DNA from: Hymenopus coronatus
Lineage: Eukaryota; Arthropoda; Insecta; Mantodea; Hymenopodidae
NCBI GenBank assembly: GCA_030762935.1
Contig: CM060899.1
Location: forward strand, 64,406,501 to 64,470,500
Length of the DNA stretch: 64,000 nucleotides
Direction of reading: 5' to 3'
The notes beneath the pieces were generated by a model. It did no database searches. It was given only the letters and a program-made list of their open reading frames with translations, and was not told the origin of the DNA. A program made the position numbers and the translations under genes. The stretch's first letter is position 1. Every line of letters starts with the position of its first letter. Of this stretch, positions 1 to 11,091 are shown in pieces.

Positions 1-257
1 CCGGCGTGGGGATTTTTCCCCCGCTGGGAGATCTGGCCCGGGGTGCACTCAGCCTCGTAAGGTCCCTGGAGGGCCAATTGAGGAGCTACTTGATGGAAAA
101 GTAGCGGCGCCAGGTCATGAGGACCGCATTAACCGGCCGGGGGGACTCGAGGCGCTGACCACGTCTCACCATCCAATACTGCACCCCATCCGTGACGTCT
201 GTAGTGGACCGAGATGGGGTACGCAGCGGCCGGGCCCCGTGATCTGTTGTGCCATGG
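1..257 (+). mobile_element. SINE-1, copy 1 (tRNA head lies outside window)
   Basis: Body of a tRNA-derived SINE that recurs at 281-575 and, reversed, at 30912-31237. It runs from CCGGCGTGGGGATTTTTCCC to a 3' end GTGCCATGGA. It keeps a block of about 35 bp after CCGGCGTGG that the next copy lacks. The tRNA-like head would lie left of base 1. No coding function. Confidence 0.75.
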
Positions 258-280
258 AGTAAGTTTTCTTCTCTTTAGGT

Positions 281-575
281 CGTCGTCTCCTTAGCGCGGT
301 GGTAGCGCAGCTGCCTACCAAGCGGGAGACCTGGAGACCTGGGTTCGATTCCCAGTACCGGCGTGGGTGCACTCAGCCTCGTGAGGTCCCTGGGGGGCCA
401 ATTGAGGAACTACTTGATGGAGAAGTAGCGGCTCCAGGTCGTGAGGACCGCATTAACTGACCACGTCTCACCCTCCAATACTGCACCCCATCCATGACGT
501 CTGTAGTGGACCGAGTTGGGGGACGCAGCGGCCGGGCGGTAGGCCAAGGTTCCCCGTGAGCCGTCGTGCCATGGA
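281..575 (+). mobile_element. SINE-1, copy 2, tRNA-derived
   Basis: Head resembles a tRNA gene: A-box-like TAGCGCAGCTGCCTAC near 308 and B-box-like GGGTTCGATTCCC near 341, so internal RNA polymerase III promotion is likely. The body matches the 3' part of copy 1 in the same orientation. The right edge abuts a truncated HLE, which suggests insertion into it. Not a functional tRNA: the head runs straight into the SINE body. Confidence 0.85.
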
Positions 576-1277
576 CTTATAAGTTATAAAGTGATAGTCA
601 TGTGTTTTAAAAGCTCTCGTTATGCTATTGTCATTGTAAATTGCTTCTTTACTTGACCAGGAGTAGAACAAAAGAAAAACGGAATTTGAAGAAAATTATA
701 AGTACTTTAGATTTGAAAATAATAACAAGGAATGTCTTGAAAACAATAAACTCCACGAAAAAAATGTATATGACATAAGTGTATTTTAACGAGATCTACA
801 TGTTTTGTATTGTAAGTTTTTGTCTATTTTTTACGGTTTGCTAGTTATGCAAAATTCAACAAAATTCATCCAGAACAAACAGGACATCAGAAGCTATTCC
901 CAGAAAATTCAAGATATATGTTTTATTTGTGATAATAGCTTTAATGTATGGTATTTTAACCAAAATCGTTAGAGACACTTTTAAAAAAGCAAAATTTTCG
1001 AAAATTTGTCTATGTAAAGGGTAGTTAATGGTGAGAGGGGATTTTCTTGAAAATCTTCGTGTCGAATCCTTGGAAGATACCAAACCTTTCTTTTACTTTT
1101 TTGAGCTAAGTTGTCCGCAGATACACACACGGACCTTTTTCTAAAAATGTTTTTTTTTGATTCAGGGGATCCTAAAACATGTATTTCCGGTAAAATCTCG
1201 GTATCAAACTTTTGGGTACATTACAATACCTGCTCAATACACTATAAACATGCTACGTGTAGAGAAAGAAAAAAAAT
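576..1277 (+). mobile_element. HLE copy, subtype B, 5' end lost to SINE insertion
   Basis: Starts inside the B core (AAATTGCTTCTTTACTTGAC). It continues through the TTACGG motif, a degraded 3' region and a hairpin ending GTAGAGAAAG at about 1268. The next copy follows immediately, head to tail. The internal TAAATACCAA hairpin is missing between about 1085 and 1105. Confidence 0.75.
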
Positions 1278-2106
1278 CTGATGTGTTCCATTCACATGAC
1301 TTTCTCTACATCTCTGCAGCAAATTATTGTTAAAAAGCTTATGCTTCTATTTACTTCAGATTAATCGAGAACAAAAAAAAAACAAAAAAAAAAAAAAATA
1401 GCAGAAAAAATCTTATTGCTCGCTTCCTTGTAAGTAGAATTGAAATATGGAAATACCATAGGTTAAAGTGATAGAAGTTGCCAAATTCCTGTATGAGAAA
1501 AGTATAACTTTTTTCAAGCTGAAACCAAAAACAAGGAATATCTAAAAAATAAAAAACGATCAATTCCATGAAAAAAATGTATATAACATAAATTGTATGC
1601 TTTAATGTGCTCTACATTTTTTGAGTGATAAGTTTTTGTCCATCTCTTACGGTTTAGCAGTTATGCACAATTCCGTAAAATTGATCCAGAATAAAGTAGT
1701 CTTCAGAGGCTATTTCCATAAAATTCAGGATATACATTTTATTTGTCAGATAAATATCTTTAATATCCGATATTTTTATCAAAATCGTTAGAGCCATTTA
1801 TAAGAAAATCAAAATCTTCGAAAAAAAGTTCCATGTAAAGGATAGTTGGTGGTGGGGGTATTTTTTTTGAAAATCTTCGTGTCGTATCCTTGGAAGATAC
1901 AAAACCTAAATACCAAGTTTGGTATTTAACCGTGTTTTCGTTTTTGAATTATGCACAGGCAGACACACACGGGCCTTTTTCTGGAGATTTGGATTCAGAA
2001 GGGACCCAAAGCATGTATTTGCGGTGAAATCTCGGTATCAAATTTTTGGGTGCATTACAATACCATCTCTATGCACTGTGTACATATTCCGTGAAGGAGA
2101 AAGTAA
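1278..2106 (+). mobile_element. HLE copy, near full length, subtype A
   Basis: Complete 5' end TCTGATGTGTTCCATTCACA then ACTTTCTCTAC. A core is shortened. TAAATACCAAGTTTGGTATTTA palindrome near 1908-1929. The 3' hairpin is degenerate (GCACTGTGTACATATTCCGTG) and ends GGAGAAAGT near 2104. No coding capacity. Confidence 0.8.
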
Positions 2107-2386
2107 GAAAGAGTTGATGTACAGTTTTGAATGGGCAGGAGCGTGTAGGTGCAAGTGACGGAGCGGTAATAAAACCAAAAGCCCCCTCCTACTACATTAT
2201 TGATCGCCATTGGGATATTGGCTTACGAGTATTTATTAGCGAGATATATGGACAACCTCACACACCCGGCACGCACTTCTAGACTTTCTCCCTTTGTTCA
2301 ATCGGCTCTGGGGTGGGAAAGGTACAGTCCGCCTCTGATAAATTTATTTTTAGAACTTCTGTGTCAGGGTACCTCATCAAAATTCT
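2107..2386. other. Non-repeat spacer
   Basis: About 280 bp not matching HLE or other repeats in the window. Short open frames only; nothing recognised. Confidence 0.5.
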
Positions 2387-2684
2387 GATGTGTTCCACTC
2401 TACATATCTGCAACAAATTGTTAAAAAGCTTATGCTTGTATTTACTTCATGCTAATGGACAAAAAATTAGCAGAAACAGTCTTATTACTTGCTTACTTGT
2501 AAGTGGAAGCGAAATAAGGGAGTTCCATAAGTTAAAGTGAAGTCAAAAGCTGGTTGCTATGTGACTGCTGTTCCTTTGTTTGTATGGACAGGAGTTGACA
2601 AATTCCTTTATGAGGAAAGTATAAGTTTATTAAAGCTCAGACCTAAAACAAGGAATATCTCAAAAACGATCAACTCCACGAAAA
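2387..2684 (+). mobile_element. HLE short form (5' ~300 bp only)
   Basis: Has the TCTGATGTGTTCC start and A core, but stops right after GATCAACTCCACGAAAAGAAA. The next TCTGATG start follows at that A-run. The same breakpoint is used by several other short copies. Confidence 0.75.
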
Positions 2685-2800
2685 GAAATCTGATGTATTC
2701 CATTCACATGACTTTCTCTACTTCTGTGTAACACATTATTGTTAATAAGTTTATTCTTCTATTTATTTTAAGCTAATCGAGAAACAATTAAAAAGATTTT
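2685..2800 (+). mobile_element. HLE 5'-terminal fragment
   Basis: Starts TCTGATGTATTCCATTCACA with ACTTTCTCTAC. Broken about 115 bp in, where an opposite-strand copy begins at a T/A-rich joint. Confidence 0.7.
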
Positions 2801-3557
2801 TAGAAATAGGTCCGTGCGTGTGTCTATGTGGGTCTGTGGACAGCATAGCTCAAAAGCGAAAAGACGGTTACATACCAAACTTGTTATTTAAGGTTGGTAT
2901 CTTCCAAGCATGCGACACGAAGAATTTCAGGAAAATCTCCCCACCCCTAACTACCCTTTACATGGAACTTTTTTCGAAAATGTTGATTTTCTTAAAAATG
3001 GCTCTAACGATTTTGATTAAAATACCACATATTAAAGCCATGTCTATGACAAATAAAAATATATCTTGAATTCTCTAGGAATAGCTTCTAAAGATTTGTT
3101 TATTCTGGATGAATTTTGCTTAATTTGGTATAACTAGTAAACCGTAAGAGATAGACAAAAACTTGCTATACAAAAAACGTGGGTCTTATTAGAATATACA
3201 ATTTATGTCATATACATTTTTTCATGGAGCTTACCGTTTTCGAAATATTCCTTATTAGATTCTGTTGTGAAGTACTTATAGTTTTCTGAGACGGGAGTGT
3301 CGTTTTTTTTTTTTTTTTTTGTTCTACTCCTGGCCAAGAAAAGAAGCGATTTGTAATGACAATCGCATAACGACAGCTTTTAAAACATTTGACTATAGCT
3401 TTAGCCTAGTGTATTCCCTTGGTTCCAGGCTACTTATAAGGAATTAAGTAATAAATATTTATCTCGATTAGCATTATGTTGAAAGAAGTATTATCTTTTG
3501 TAAGAAGCTTGTTTGTAGAGTAGAGAGAGAAAGTCATGTGAGTGTAACACATCAAAT
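2801..3557 (-). mobile_element. HLE copy, subtype B, 3' hairpin missing
   Basis: Enters at the GT-rich tract (GTCCGTGCGTGTGTC), so the 3' hairpin is lost. Then the internal block, TTACGG motif, a B core with an enlarged T-run (3302-3320), and 5' end GAGAAAGTCATGTGAGTGTA near 3522-3550. Confidence 0.75.
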
Positions 3558-3780
3558 ATTTTTCATCTTGTCGATAATTCACGACCGGAGCGAAGCGATG
3601 ACAGTCAACTGTCCTAAGAGATGAAAACACGAGTTGTATTTGATAAGACAATTCAGCGAAATAGACTATTAATAATTTATAATATATAGGAAGGGACATT
3701 TTATCAGGTTATAATTGTAATATTCACATTAGTTCTCAAATTGTAGATGACGCATTCCACCGTGTTTATTTACAGCATTT
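3558..3780. other. Non-repeat spacer
   Basis: About 220 bp between two minus-strand HLE copies. No feature recognised. Confidence 0.5.
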
Positions 3781-4095
3781 TTACTTTCGCTATACGTACT
3801 ATGTACATAATGTATAGAGAAGGTATTGTACTGCACCCAAAAATTCGAAAAAGAGATTTCACCGGAAATGCATCTTTTGGGTCCTTCTGAATAAAAAAAA
3901 ATTTAGAAAAAGCTCCGTGTGTCTTTTTGTCTGTGGTCAACATAGCTCAAAAACGAAAAGACCGTTTAATATCGAACTTGGTATTTGGAATAAGTATCTT
4001 CCAAGGATGCGATACGAAGATTTTCAAGAAAATACCCCCTTTATATGGAGAACTTTTCAAAAATTTTGAGTTTCTCAAAAATGGCTACAACGAAT
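3781..4095 (-). mobile_element. HLE 3' half
   Basis: Hairpin at left (GTACTATGTACATAATGTATAGAG), then the GT tract and internal block. Truncated at about 4095, where the hairpin of another copy starts. Confidence 0.7.
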
Positions 4096-4972
4096 GGCCC
4101 CGTTTGTACAATAAACATAGAAATAGAAAAGTATTGCATTCCACCCAAAATTTGATGTCGAGATTTCACCGGAAATACATGTTTTAGGACCCCCTGATTC
4201 CAAAAAAAGCATTTCCAGAAAAAGGTCCGTGTGTGTTTGTGTGTGTACGTGTGTCTTTGAACACGATAACTCAAAAACGAAAAGTAGCTAAAATACTAAA
4301 CTTGGTATTTAAGTTCAGTATCTTCCAGGGATGCGACACGAAGATTTTGAGAAAAATCCTCCCACCCCAAACTACCCTTTACATGGAACTTTTTTCGAAA
4401 ATTTTGATTTTCTTAAAAATGGCTCTAACGATTTTGATTAAAATATCGTATATTAAAGATATTTACATGCCAAATAAAATGTATATCTTCAATTTTCTGG
4501 GAATAGCTTCTAAGGGCCTGTTTATTCTGGATGAATTTTGCTTAATTCGGCATAACTAATAAACCGTAAGAGATAGACAAAAACTTACTATACAAAAAAT
4601 GTAGGCCTTGTTAAAATACACAATTTATGTCATATACATTTTTTTCGTGCAGCTTACCGGTTTCGATGTATTCATTTTTATTAGTTTCAGTTGTAAAGTA
4701 CTTATAATTTTCCCAGACGGGAGTGTCCGTTTTCCTTTTATTCTACTCCTGGCCAGGAATAGAAGCGATTTGTAATACCAATCGCATAACGACAGGTTTT
4801 AAAACATTTGACTCTCGATTTAGCCTAGTGTTTTATTTTCTTCCTACTTATAAGGAACTAAGTAATAAGAACATTGTGCTGAATACCTCGATTAACAAGG
4901 TACAGAAAGAAGAATAATCTTATGTAAGAAGTTTGTAGAACGGCTAGAGAAAGTTATGTGAATGTAACACAT
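4096..4972 (-). mobile_element. HLE copy, subtype B, nearly full length
   Basis: Degraded B hairpin at left (GGCCCCGTTTGTACAATAAAC), intact internal block, B core (GGAATAGAAGCGATTTGTAA), and B-type 5' end CGGCTAGAGAAAGTTATGTG near 4940. Contains the recurrent ~100-codon frame at 4233-4559, probably fortuitous. Confidence 0.8.
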
Positions 4973-4984
4973 CAATTTTTTTTT

Positions 4985-5448
4985 TTAACATACCTTTATT
5001 ACAAACGAAAGGTATATCTTGAATTTTCTGGGAGTAGTTACTACAAAAAAGTGTAGATCTCATTAAAACACACAGTTTATGTCACATATACATATTAGCG
5101 TTTATTGTTTTCAAGATTTTCCTTGTTATTGATTTCAATTTTAGCCACTTAAACTTTTCTCAAACGGTAAGACATCTTTCTTCTGGCTTCTATTTTGTTT
5201 ACTCCTGTTAAGCAAAGATATTGGAATTTCAATTGATTCACATATCGACCGGCTTCTAAAGGACGAGACTATCGCTTTTGTCTGTGCATTTTATTTCCAT
5301 TCTACTTACAAGGAGCTAGCATTAAGGCTAATACTGCTTATGTTTACCTTGATTAGTATAATGTGGATAACAGATTGAAGTTTTGAATAAAAGATTTATT
5401 TACCGAACAACTAGAGGACAAAATATTAATGGAACACATATTTTTTCC
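4985..5448 (-). mobile_element. HLE copy, divergent subtype C, 3' truncated
   Basis: Begins within the internal block (ACAAACGAAAGGTATATCTT). The core is strongly diverged. The 5' end is degraded (CTAGAGGACAAAATATTAATGGAACACA). Looks older than neighbouring copies. Confidence 0.6.
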
Positions 5449-5592
5449 CTTCTACTTACAAGGGACCACGTAAAAAGGACAATTTCATGTAATGTTTATC
5501 TCGATTAGCATGAAGTAGATAAAAGAATAACCTTTTTAAGAATAATTAGTTACAGATATGTAGAGAAAGTCATGTGAATGGAACACATCAGA
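5449..5592 (-). mobile_element. HLE 5'-terminal fragment
   Basis: Only the 5'-proximal ~140 bp, from CTTCTACTTACAAGGGACC to GTAGAGAAAGTCATGTGAATGG and ACACATCAGA at 5588. Confidence 0.7.
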
Positions 5593-5603
5593 TTTTTTTT
5601 TTT

Positions 5604-5780
5604 TTTTCTGTAGAGTTGACCGTTTCTGATATATTCCTTTTTACTGCTTTCAGATTTAAAATACTTATGCTTTTCTCATATAGGAATTTGCGAACTCCTG
5701 GCCATGCAAACAAAGGAATTTCAATCACTTAGCAACCATCTTTAAAAATACTTGACTTTCGCTTTAGCCTAATCTAATAT
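5604..5780 (-). mobile_element. HLE fragment bounded by T-run
   Basis: Starts after a T15-type run at CTGTAGAGTTGACCGTTT, the recurrent short-form breakpoint. Carries an A-like core. Its 5' end is missing, because a second similar fragment begins at about 5785. Confidence 0.65.
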
Positions 5781-6150
5781 TTTTAATAGAGTTGACCGTT
5801 TCTGAGATATTACTTGATACCGGTGTCAGATTTAAAATACTTATACTATTCTCACACAGGAATTTGTAAACTTCTAGCCATACAAACAAAGGAATTCACA
5901 TGGGAACCAGTTTTTATGAATGAATAAATGTATTTATTAACATAACAATATCATAATTGAACTTCAACAATCGCAGGGGTCCACAGACCTCCGTACTTTT
6001 GTAATACACACTAAAAAGCAGTATTAAAATAACAGCAACAACAAAGAATTAAAACAGTAAACACAATTTAAACTTATAACACATTAATGTAACCTATTAT
6101 AATAGATATAAAACCACAACCGAACAATGACATAAGTATGACATAAAATA

Positions 6151-6818
6151 CAAGGGTTGGGGCAAAAGTCATGGCAACTAGTGTTTTTTCTTGTAGATAT
6201 GTGAACGGATTACAAACGTATACGTGTCGTGTGGAAGCTCTGCAGGCATAGTGTGTATGCAGAACAACAGATGGCTCTGTACAGCGCAGCGAGGGCTATG
6301 AAATCAGTCAGTTGGTGAGTGTCGTCTGAGATGGAAGTCACTTGGAGAAGAATGAGAGCACCCACCATACTCTCCCGACATTTCGCCCTGTGACTTTGAT
6401 CTCATTCGAAAGATTAAGGAACCACTAGGTGGTAGGCGGTTTGCACATTGCTAATGCTGTGCGCGAACAGATGACCCAATTGACACATGGTGCGGCAAAT
6501 GCTGCTGCAATTGGCATTCAGCGCCTCCCACATCGTTGGCAGCATGTGGTGACAGTAGCGGGGGACTACTTTGAGGGTCTTTAGGCCCAGGTTTGTCATG
6601 TCAACTGTATGTGTACTGTGTTGTCAGTCTTTTGCACCGTGAAGATCATATTGCCCTGTATACGACCGTAATAAATTAGTCTGTTACGGTATTCAGTGTT
6701 ATTCATTGTCCACACATGTAGTTAACACCTTGTCCTTTCTTCTGTATATGTCACATTTTCCAACCGGGCTGGTATCTAAGAAAATAAATAGTTGGCATGA
6801 CTTTTGCCCCAATCCTCG
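6151..6818 (+). mobile_element. Internally deleted mariner element, 668 bp
   Basis: Terminal inverted repeats are CAAGGGTTGGGGCAAAAGTC at left and, read in reverse, CGAGGATTGGGGCAAAAGTC at right, continuing to about 28 bp. TA dinucleotides flank both ends (6149-6150 and 6819-6820), as expected for Tc1/mariner targets. Inserted in the LINE 3' UTR. Only the C-terminal third of the transposase remains. Confidence 0.85.
6356..6584 (+). pseudogene. Mariner transposase C-terminal remnant
   Basis: Translation gives EHPPYSPDISPCDFDLI, the mariner YSPDLAP-type block with the third catalytic Asp (near 6392). A tail then ends AGDYFEGL and a stop at 6582-6584. The DNA-binding part and the first two catalytic Asp residues are gone. 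SPCDFDL and PLGGRRF resemble the mariner at 48.2 kb, so they may be related lineages. Non-functional. Confidence 0.8.
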
Positions 6819-6848
6819 TATATGTATGTAAAACGTAATCACTTTTGT

Positions 6849-8577
6849 TTAGTTATTCTTATCCCCTCCCCCCACTTCTCTATTTTCAGCCTTCTCAAAT
6901 CTCATCTGTCTTGCCTTAAGTATAAATTTACCTAGCCTGTCCACGTCTTCCGTGCCTGCCAGTAACGTCCAACATGCTTCTAGCTCTACATTCGCGGTGG
7001 TAAAGAATCGCGGTAAATATTTTTCCCTCCATTCCTCCATACTCCTGCATTTTGCCAAAGTATGGGTCCACGACTCTTCCTCCTCGAAAATGGGACAGAT
7101 TCCCATACCATTTTCGTCAGCACCTTCTGTGCTCCACCATGCTCCTAGTCTAATCCACGCGAGCACCTCTCTAATGATTTTGGTACCTGCTTTTATGTAT
7201 TGCTCCATACCCCACTCCGATTTTAGCTCAGACTATACTTCTAATGAAAGGTTCTCTGTGCATTGCGCAATTATTTGCTGTCTGTCAATAACACAAATTC
7301 AGTTCTTAATGTTTCTCCAAATACTACGTCTGTTTGCCTGCCCCGCCAACCAAATGTATCCCAGCCCGATGTTTTCCAACCCTTTCTTTAATTTTGATGC
7401 TCACGTCGAATTACCTTCCATTCGCAACAGTTCATGGTAGCAGACTGCCCTAATTAGGGATTGGTTTCCGTGAACGATTCTCATCCAATATTTAACTGCT
7501 CCGATTTTGCACTCTATCATTGCACTGTGCGCCCTCAATTCCCTCATTATATCAGTTGGCCGTACACCTCTCCCTACCAGAATTCTTTTCAAGAATTGGG
7601 TTCTCACTTGGTCCAGATTTCCTGTTTGTTCCCATTCCCATATTTCTCCTCCATATGTCATCGTGGATCTAACTGTCGCTCCGTTTCCATTAAGGTTATG
7701 GATATATCGGAATTGTGAAGCGTATCCGGAGAGCTTCCGCTGTTTTCCTCTTGCCTTGTGTTTCGTGATGTCATTGTGCTTATTCCATTTTCCGTTCGTT
7801 GTAAATGTGAGTCCTAAGTACACAAAAGGTTTCGCATTGTCCAGTATCTGTTCTGCATATGTCCAAGTCTCCTCCCTGCTATAAACAGAACCATTTTTGA
7901 AAGTCATTGCCTCAGTCTTAGTCACATTAACTGTAAGTACCCATTCATCGTAATAATTCTTAAGTTTGTCCAGTCCTCGTTGCAATCCATTAACTGTCAT
8001 ATATGACAATACTAAATCGTCCGCGTATAAAAGTGCTGGGATCTGCAAATCCGCTACTACTGCTGCTTGGCTATTCTCTGATATCTCTGCATCTATAATA
8101 TCATCTACAAAGAGATTAAACAGCAAGGGAGATAAAATACAACACTGCCTCACTCCCCAATAGCTTCGGCAGCTCTCCGAAACTCTGTTGCTGTTGTACT
8201 TTACACAGAATTCAAAATTCTGATAGATTCCCTACAACGCTCTAATAATTTTACTTGATAATCCCTTTCTGCGTGGTTTATACCATACTGCATTTCGATT
8301 GATAGAGTCAAATGCCTTCTTAAAGTCCACAAATGCACAATGAAGCTTCCCCCGCTTAATTCATATTTGTTTTGCCCTTAAAGTGTCTAATATAAAAGCG
8401 GCGTCTATGGTGCTGTGTCCTTCTCTGAAATTTTGAAAGTTTGTCAAATTTAGATTCCCAGGCCTTTATTCGGTTATATAACACTCTGCAATAAATTTTC
8501 CACATAATTGGCAACAGAGTGACCACTCTATAACTATCCGGATTCCCAATAGTTCACTTCCCTTTGTAGACGGGATG
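6849..8577 (-). pseudogene. LINE reverse transcriptase, broken
   Basis: Reverse transcriptase of a non-LTR retrotransposon; it would copy element RNA at a nicked target. Readable motifs in order: FVDFKKAFDSINRNAVWY (about 8290-8340), LSPLLFNLFVDDI, the catalytic YADD (about 8016-8027), and the thumb-like KLKNYYDEWVLTVNVTKTEA. The longest frame is 7401-8153. After its stop, homology continues in other frames (GLGYIW... and SELKSEWGMEQYI near 7210-7400). It then runs through 6849-7208, which carries a C-terminal zinc-knuckle-like motif CPIFEEEESWTHTLAKC whose expected second Cys is Phe. Several frameshifts and stops make it inactive. Clade not assigned with confidence; Jockey/CR1-group-like. 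Confidence 0.8.
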
Positions 8578-8758
8578 AATAATAAATACTTAACTATCGC
8601 TTTAACCTGGTGAACTCCCTTATTTTCATTCTAGTTTCTAGGAAGTAAGTAATAAGATCATTTCTGTTAATGTTTATCTTGATAAGTATCAAGTGGATAG
8701 AAGAATAATTTGTTACAAAGATGCAGAGAAAGTCATGTGAATGTAACACAACAGATTT

Positions 8759-8982
8759 TATTTTTAAATACTTATTTCCTTCTCATACGGAAATTTCCAA
8801 ATTTCTAGCCGTACAAAGGAACATCAATCAATGGCAACCAGCTTTTAAAATACTTGACTTCACTTTAACCTATGATACTCCCTTATTTTCCTTCTACTTA
8901 CAAGGAAGCAAGTAATAAGACTATTTCTGTTAATGTTTATCTCTATGATCATAAAGTAGATAGAACAAGTTTTAAACAATAA
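8759..8982 (-). mobile_element. HLE short form
   Basis: Core through a partly lost 5' end: begins AAATACTTATTTCCTTCTCA after a T-run and ends at TTTTAAACAATAATT, where the next copy's hairpin begins. Confidence 0.65.
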
Positions 8983-9838
8983 TTACTTTCTCTGCACGTA
9001 CTATCTACATAGTGTATAGAGAAGGTATGGTAATGCACCCAAAAATTCAATACCGAGATTTCACCGGAAATACATGTCTTGGGTCCCCCTGAATCCAAAA
9101 TAAAGCATTTCTGGAAAAAGGTTCGTGTGTGAGTGGGTATATGTGTGTGTGTCTGTCTGTGGAAGGCACAGCTCAAAAACGAAGAGACCGTTGAATACCA
9201 AACTTGGTATTTAAATTTGGTATCTTGCACGGATGCGACACGGAAGATTTTCAAGAAAATCCCCCACCCTCAACTACCCTTTACATGGAACTTTTTTCGA
9301 ACATTTTGATTTTCTCAAAAATGGCTCTAATGACTTTGATTAAAATATCGTATATTAACGATATTTACCTGACAAATAATATGTATATCTTGAATTTTCT
9401 GAAGATTACTTTATTCTGGATGAATTTTGCATAACTGCTAAACCGTAAGAAATGGACAAAAGCTTAACACACAAAAAATGTAGAGCACATTAAAACACAC
9501 AATTTATCATATATACATTTTTTTTTTCGAGAAGTTGATCGTTTTCGAGATATTCCTTGTTTTTAGTTTCAGCTTTGAAAAACTTTTCTCATACAGGAAT
9601 TTGTCAACTCGTGTCCATACAAACAAAGGAACATCAGCCACATAGCAACCAGCTTTTGGCTTTCACTTTAACCTATGGTAGTCCTTTATTTTGCTTCTAC
9701 TTACAAGGAAGCAAGTAATAAGACTATTCCTGCTAATTTTTTCTCGATTAGTATGAAGTTAATAGAAGAATAGGCTTATTAACAATAATTTGTTACACAG
9801 AAGTAGTGAAAGTCATATGAATGGAACACATCAGTTTG
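8983..9838 (-). mobile_element. HLE copy, full length, subtype A
   Basis: Left hairpin ACTTTCTCTGCACGTACTAT...ATAGTGTATAGAG, then GT tract and palindrome near 9200. Small deletions at 9405 and near 9650. The A core is present, and the 5' end AGTCATATGAATGGAACACA lies at 9810-9832. Confidence 0.8.
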
Positions 9839-9859
9839 TTTGTTTGTTTTTTTTTTTTT

Positions 9860-9968
9860 TTTTTGGATTCAGGGACTCCTAAAACATGTATTTCCGGTGA
9901 AATCTCGACATCAAATTTTTGGGTGGAATGCAATACTTCTCCATTGCACATACGGGGCTAGAAAAAGT
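9860..9968 (+). mobile_element. HLE 3'-terminal fragment
   Basis: Last ~110 bp only: GGATTCAGGGACTCC, TTTCCGGTGAAATCTCG, and a collapsed B-like hairpin ending GGGGCTAGAAAAAGT. Follows a T-run. Confidence 0.7.
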
Positions 9969-10404
9969 AAAAATTACACATAGCGTTGCTCGTTTTCTAC
10001 GTATTTCTAAAGTTTCCCAAGAAGTAGCTGTGTATTTATGATTTTCTACTCATTTTCCTCTATCTACGAAACTACATCCAGTAGGTCCCTACTACACTTA
10101 AACCTTATTCCGCTCCTATATCCTTAGAGAATACAATGATGATCACAAAATGAAATACTCAGTGTGCATTAAATTTTCAAAGAACATTCGTAACATAGTC
10201 CTATCTCCTCTGTAATTAACAGGTTACGTAAGAACTTTTTATCTAATTGCTATGCTGGGGTTGTTGCACGATATGTTCCACGTAACGTGCGCTCTGTTGT
10301 ATTCATAAACTTTTCTCTACTAAGTCTTCTACAAACGCATTTTAACAGACTATTCTTCCAACTTTCTTGAAAACAGCATTAGTTCTATTATAAATAAAGT
10401 TTTT
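9969..10404. other. Unique island, no gene seen
   Basis: About 435 bp AT-rich sequence without match to the repeats here. Only short frames. Confidence 0.5.
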
Positions 10405-11080
10405 TTCTTCTTTCTCTACATATATTATGTACATAGTGTATGGAGAAGGAATTGTTTGTACCCAAAAACTCGATACCGAAATTTAACCGGAAATACATCT
10501 TTTGGGACCCCCTGAAACCAAAAAAAGTATTTTTAGAAACATACCCACGTATGTGTGCCTGTGGACAGCATAGCTCAAAAACGAAAAGTCCATCAAAAAC
10601 CAAACTTATTATTTAGTTTTGGTATATTCTAAGGACGCGACACGCAGATTTTCAAGAAAATTCCCCCACCACATACTACCCTTTACATGGTAAATTATTC
10701 GAAAATTTTGATTTTTCCTCAAAAATGGCTCTAATGGTTTTGATTAAAATATTATTTATTAAAGATAAAATAAAATGTGTATCTTGAATTTTTTGGGAAT
10801 AGCCACTGAAGAGATGTTTATTCTGGATGAATTTTGCGGAATTTTGCATAACCGGTAAACCGTGAGAGACAGAGAAAAACATACTGAACAAAATATGTAG
10901 AGCACGTTAAAACACACAATTTATGTTATATACTTTTGTCTTCGTGGAGTTGGTCGTTTTTCAGATTTCAGCTTTAAAAGCTCCTGCCCATACAAAGAAG
11001 GGAACTTCAGTTACATAGCAACCAGCTTTTGGTTATCGTTTTAACTTACGGTACTCTCTCATTTCGCTTCTACTTACAAG
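10405..11080 (-). mobile_element. HLE copy, subtype A, 5' end missing
   Basis: Left hairpin CATATATTATGTACATAGTGTATGGAG, short GT tract (TATGTGTGCCTGTGG), internal block and A core. Breaks in ACTTACAAGCAAACAAAA, just before an opposite-strand copy. Confidence 0.75.
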
Positions 11081-11091
11081 CAAACAAAAAA

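Larger units (their letters stand above)
5917..8580 (-). mobile_element. 5'-truncated non-LTR retrotransposon (LINE)
   Basis: Minus-strand LINE relic inside an HLE. Its 3' end lies near 5917 with an AT-rich (TTCAT/TTTATT-like) tail, followed by ~230 bp of 3' UTR interrupted by a mariner at 6151-6818. Coding remnants span 6849-8577. No endonuclease domain is present, so 5' truncation occurred near 8578. ATGAAT occurs at both junctions and could be a short target duplication. Confidence 0.75.
5785..8758 (-). mobile_element. HLE short form split by a LINE
   Basis: Left part 5785-5916 stops inside the core (GGAACCAGTTTTT). The right part resumes at 8581 (ATAAATACTTAACTATCGCTT) and ends with the 5' terminus AGAGAAAGTCATGTGAATGTA near 8728. 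The 5917-8580 block is therefore a later insertion. Confidence 0.75.

Noticed and set aside
281..375. Possible functional tRNA genes (also at 31160, 37870, 38120, 58950, 62300)
   Set aside because: Each has A- and B-box-like stretches but is fused to a SINE or TIR-element body, recurs as a repeat, and lacks a well-paired cloverleaf by eye.
1278..2106. HLE as a TIR-type MITE
   Set aside because: The inverted repeats are unequal in position (subterminal 5', terminal 3'), no target duplication is visible, and a 3' hairpin is present; a Helentron-like layout fits better, though not proven.
8983..9970. LTR retrotransposon, because similar sequence recurs at two ends
   Set aside because: The repeated blocks are whole independent HLE copies; no gag/pol, primer-binding site or polypurine tract.
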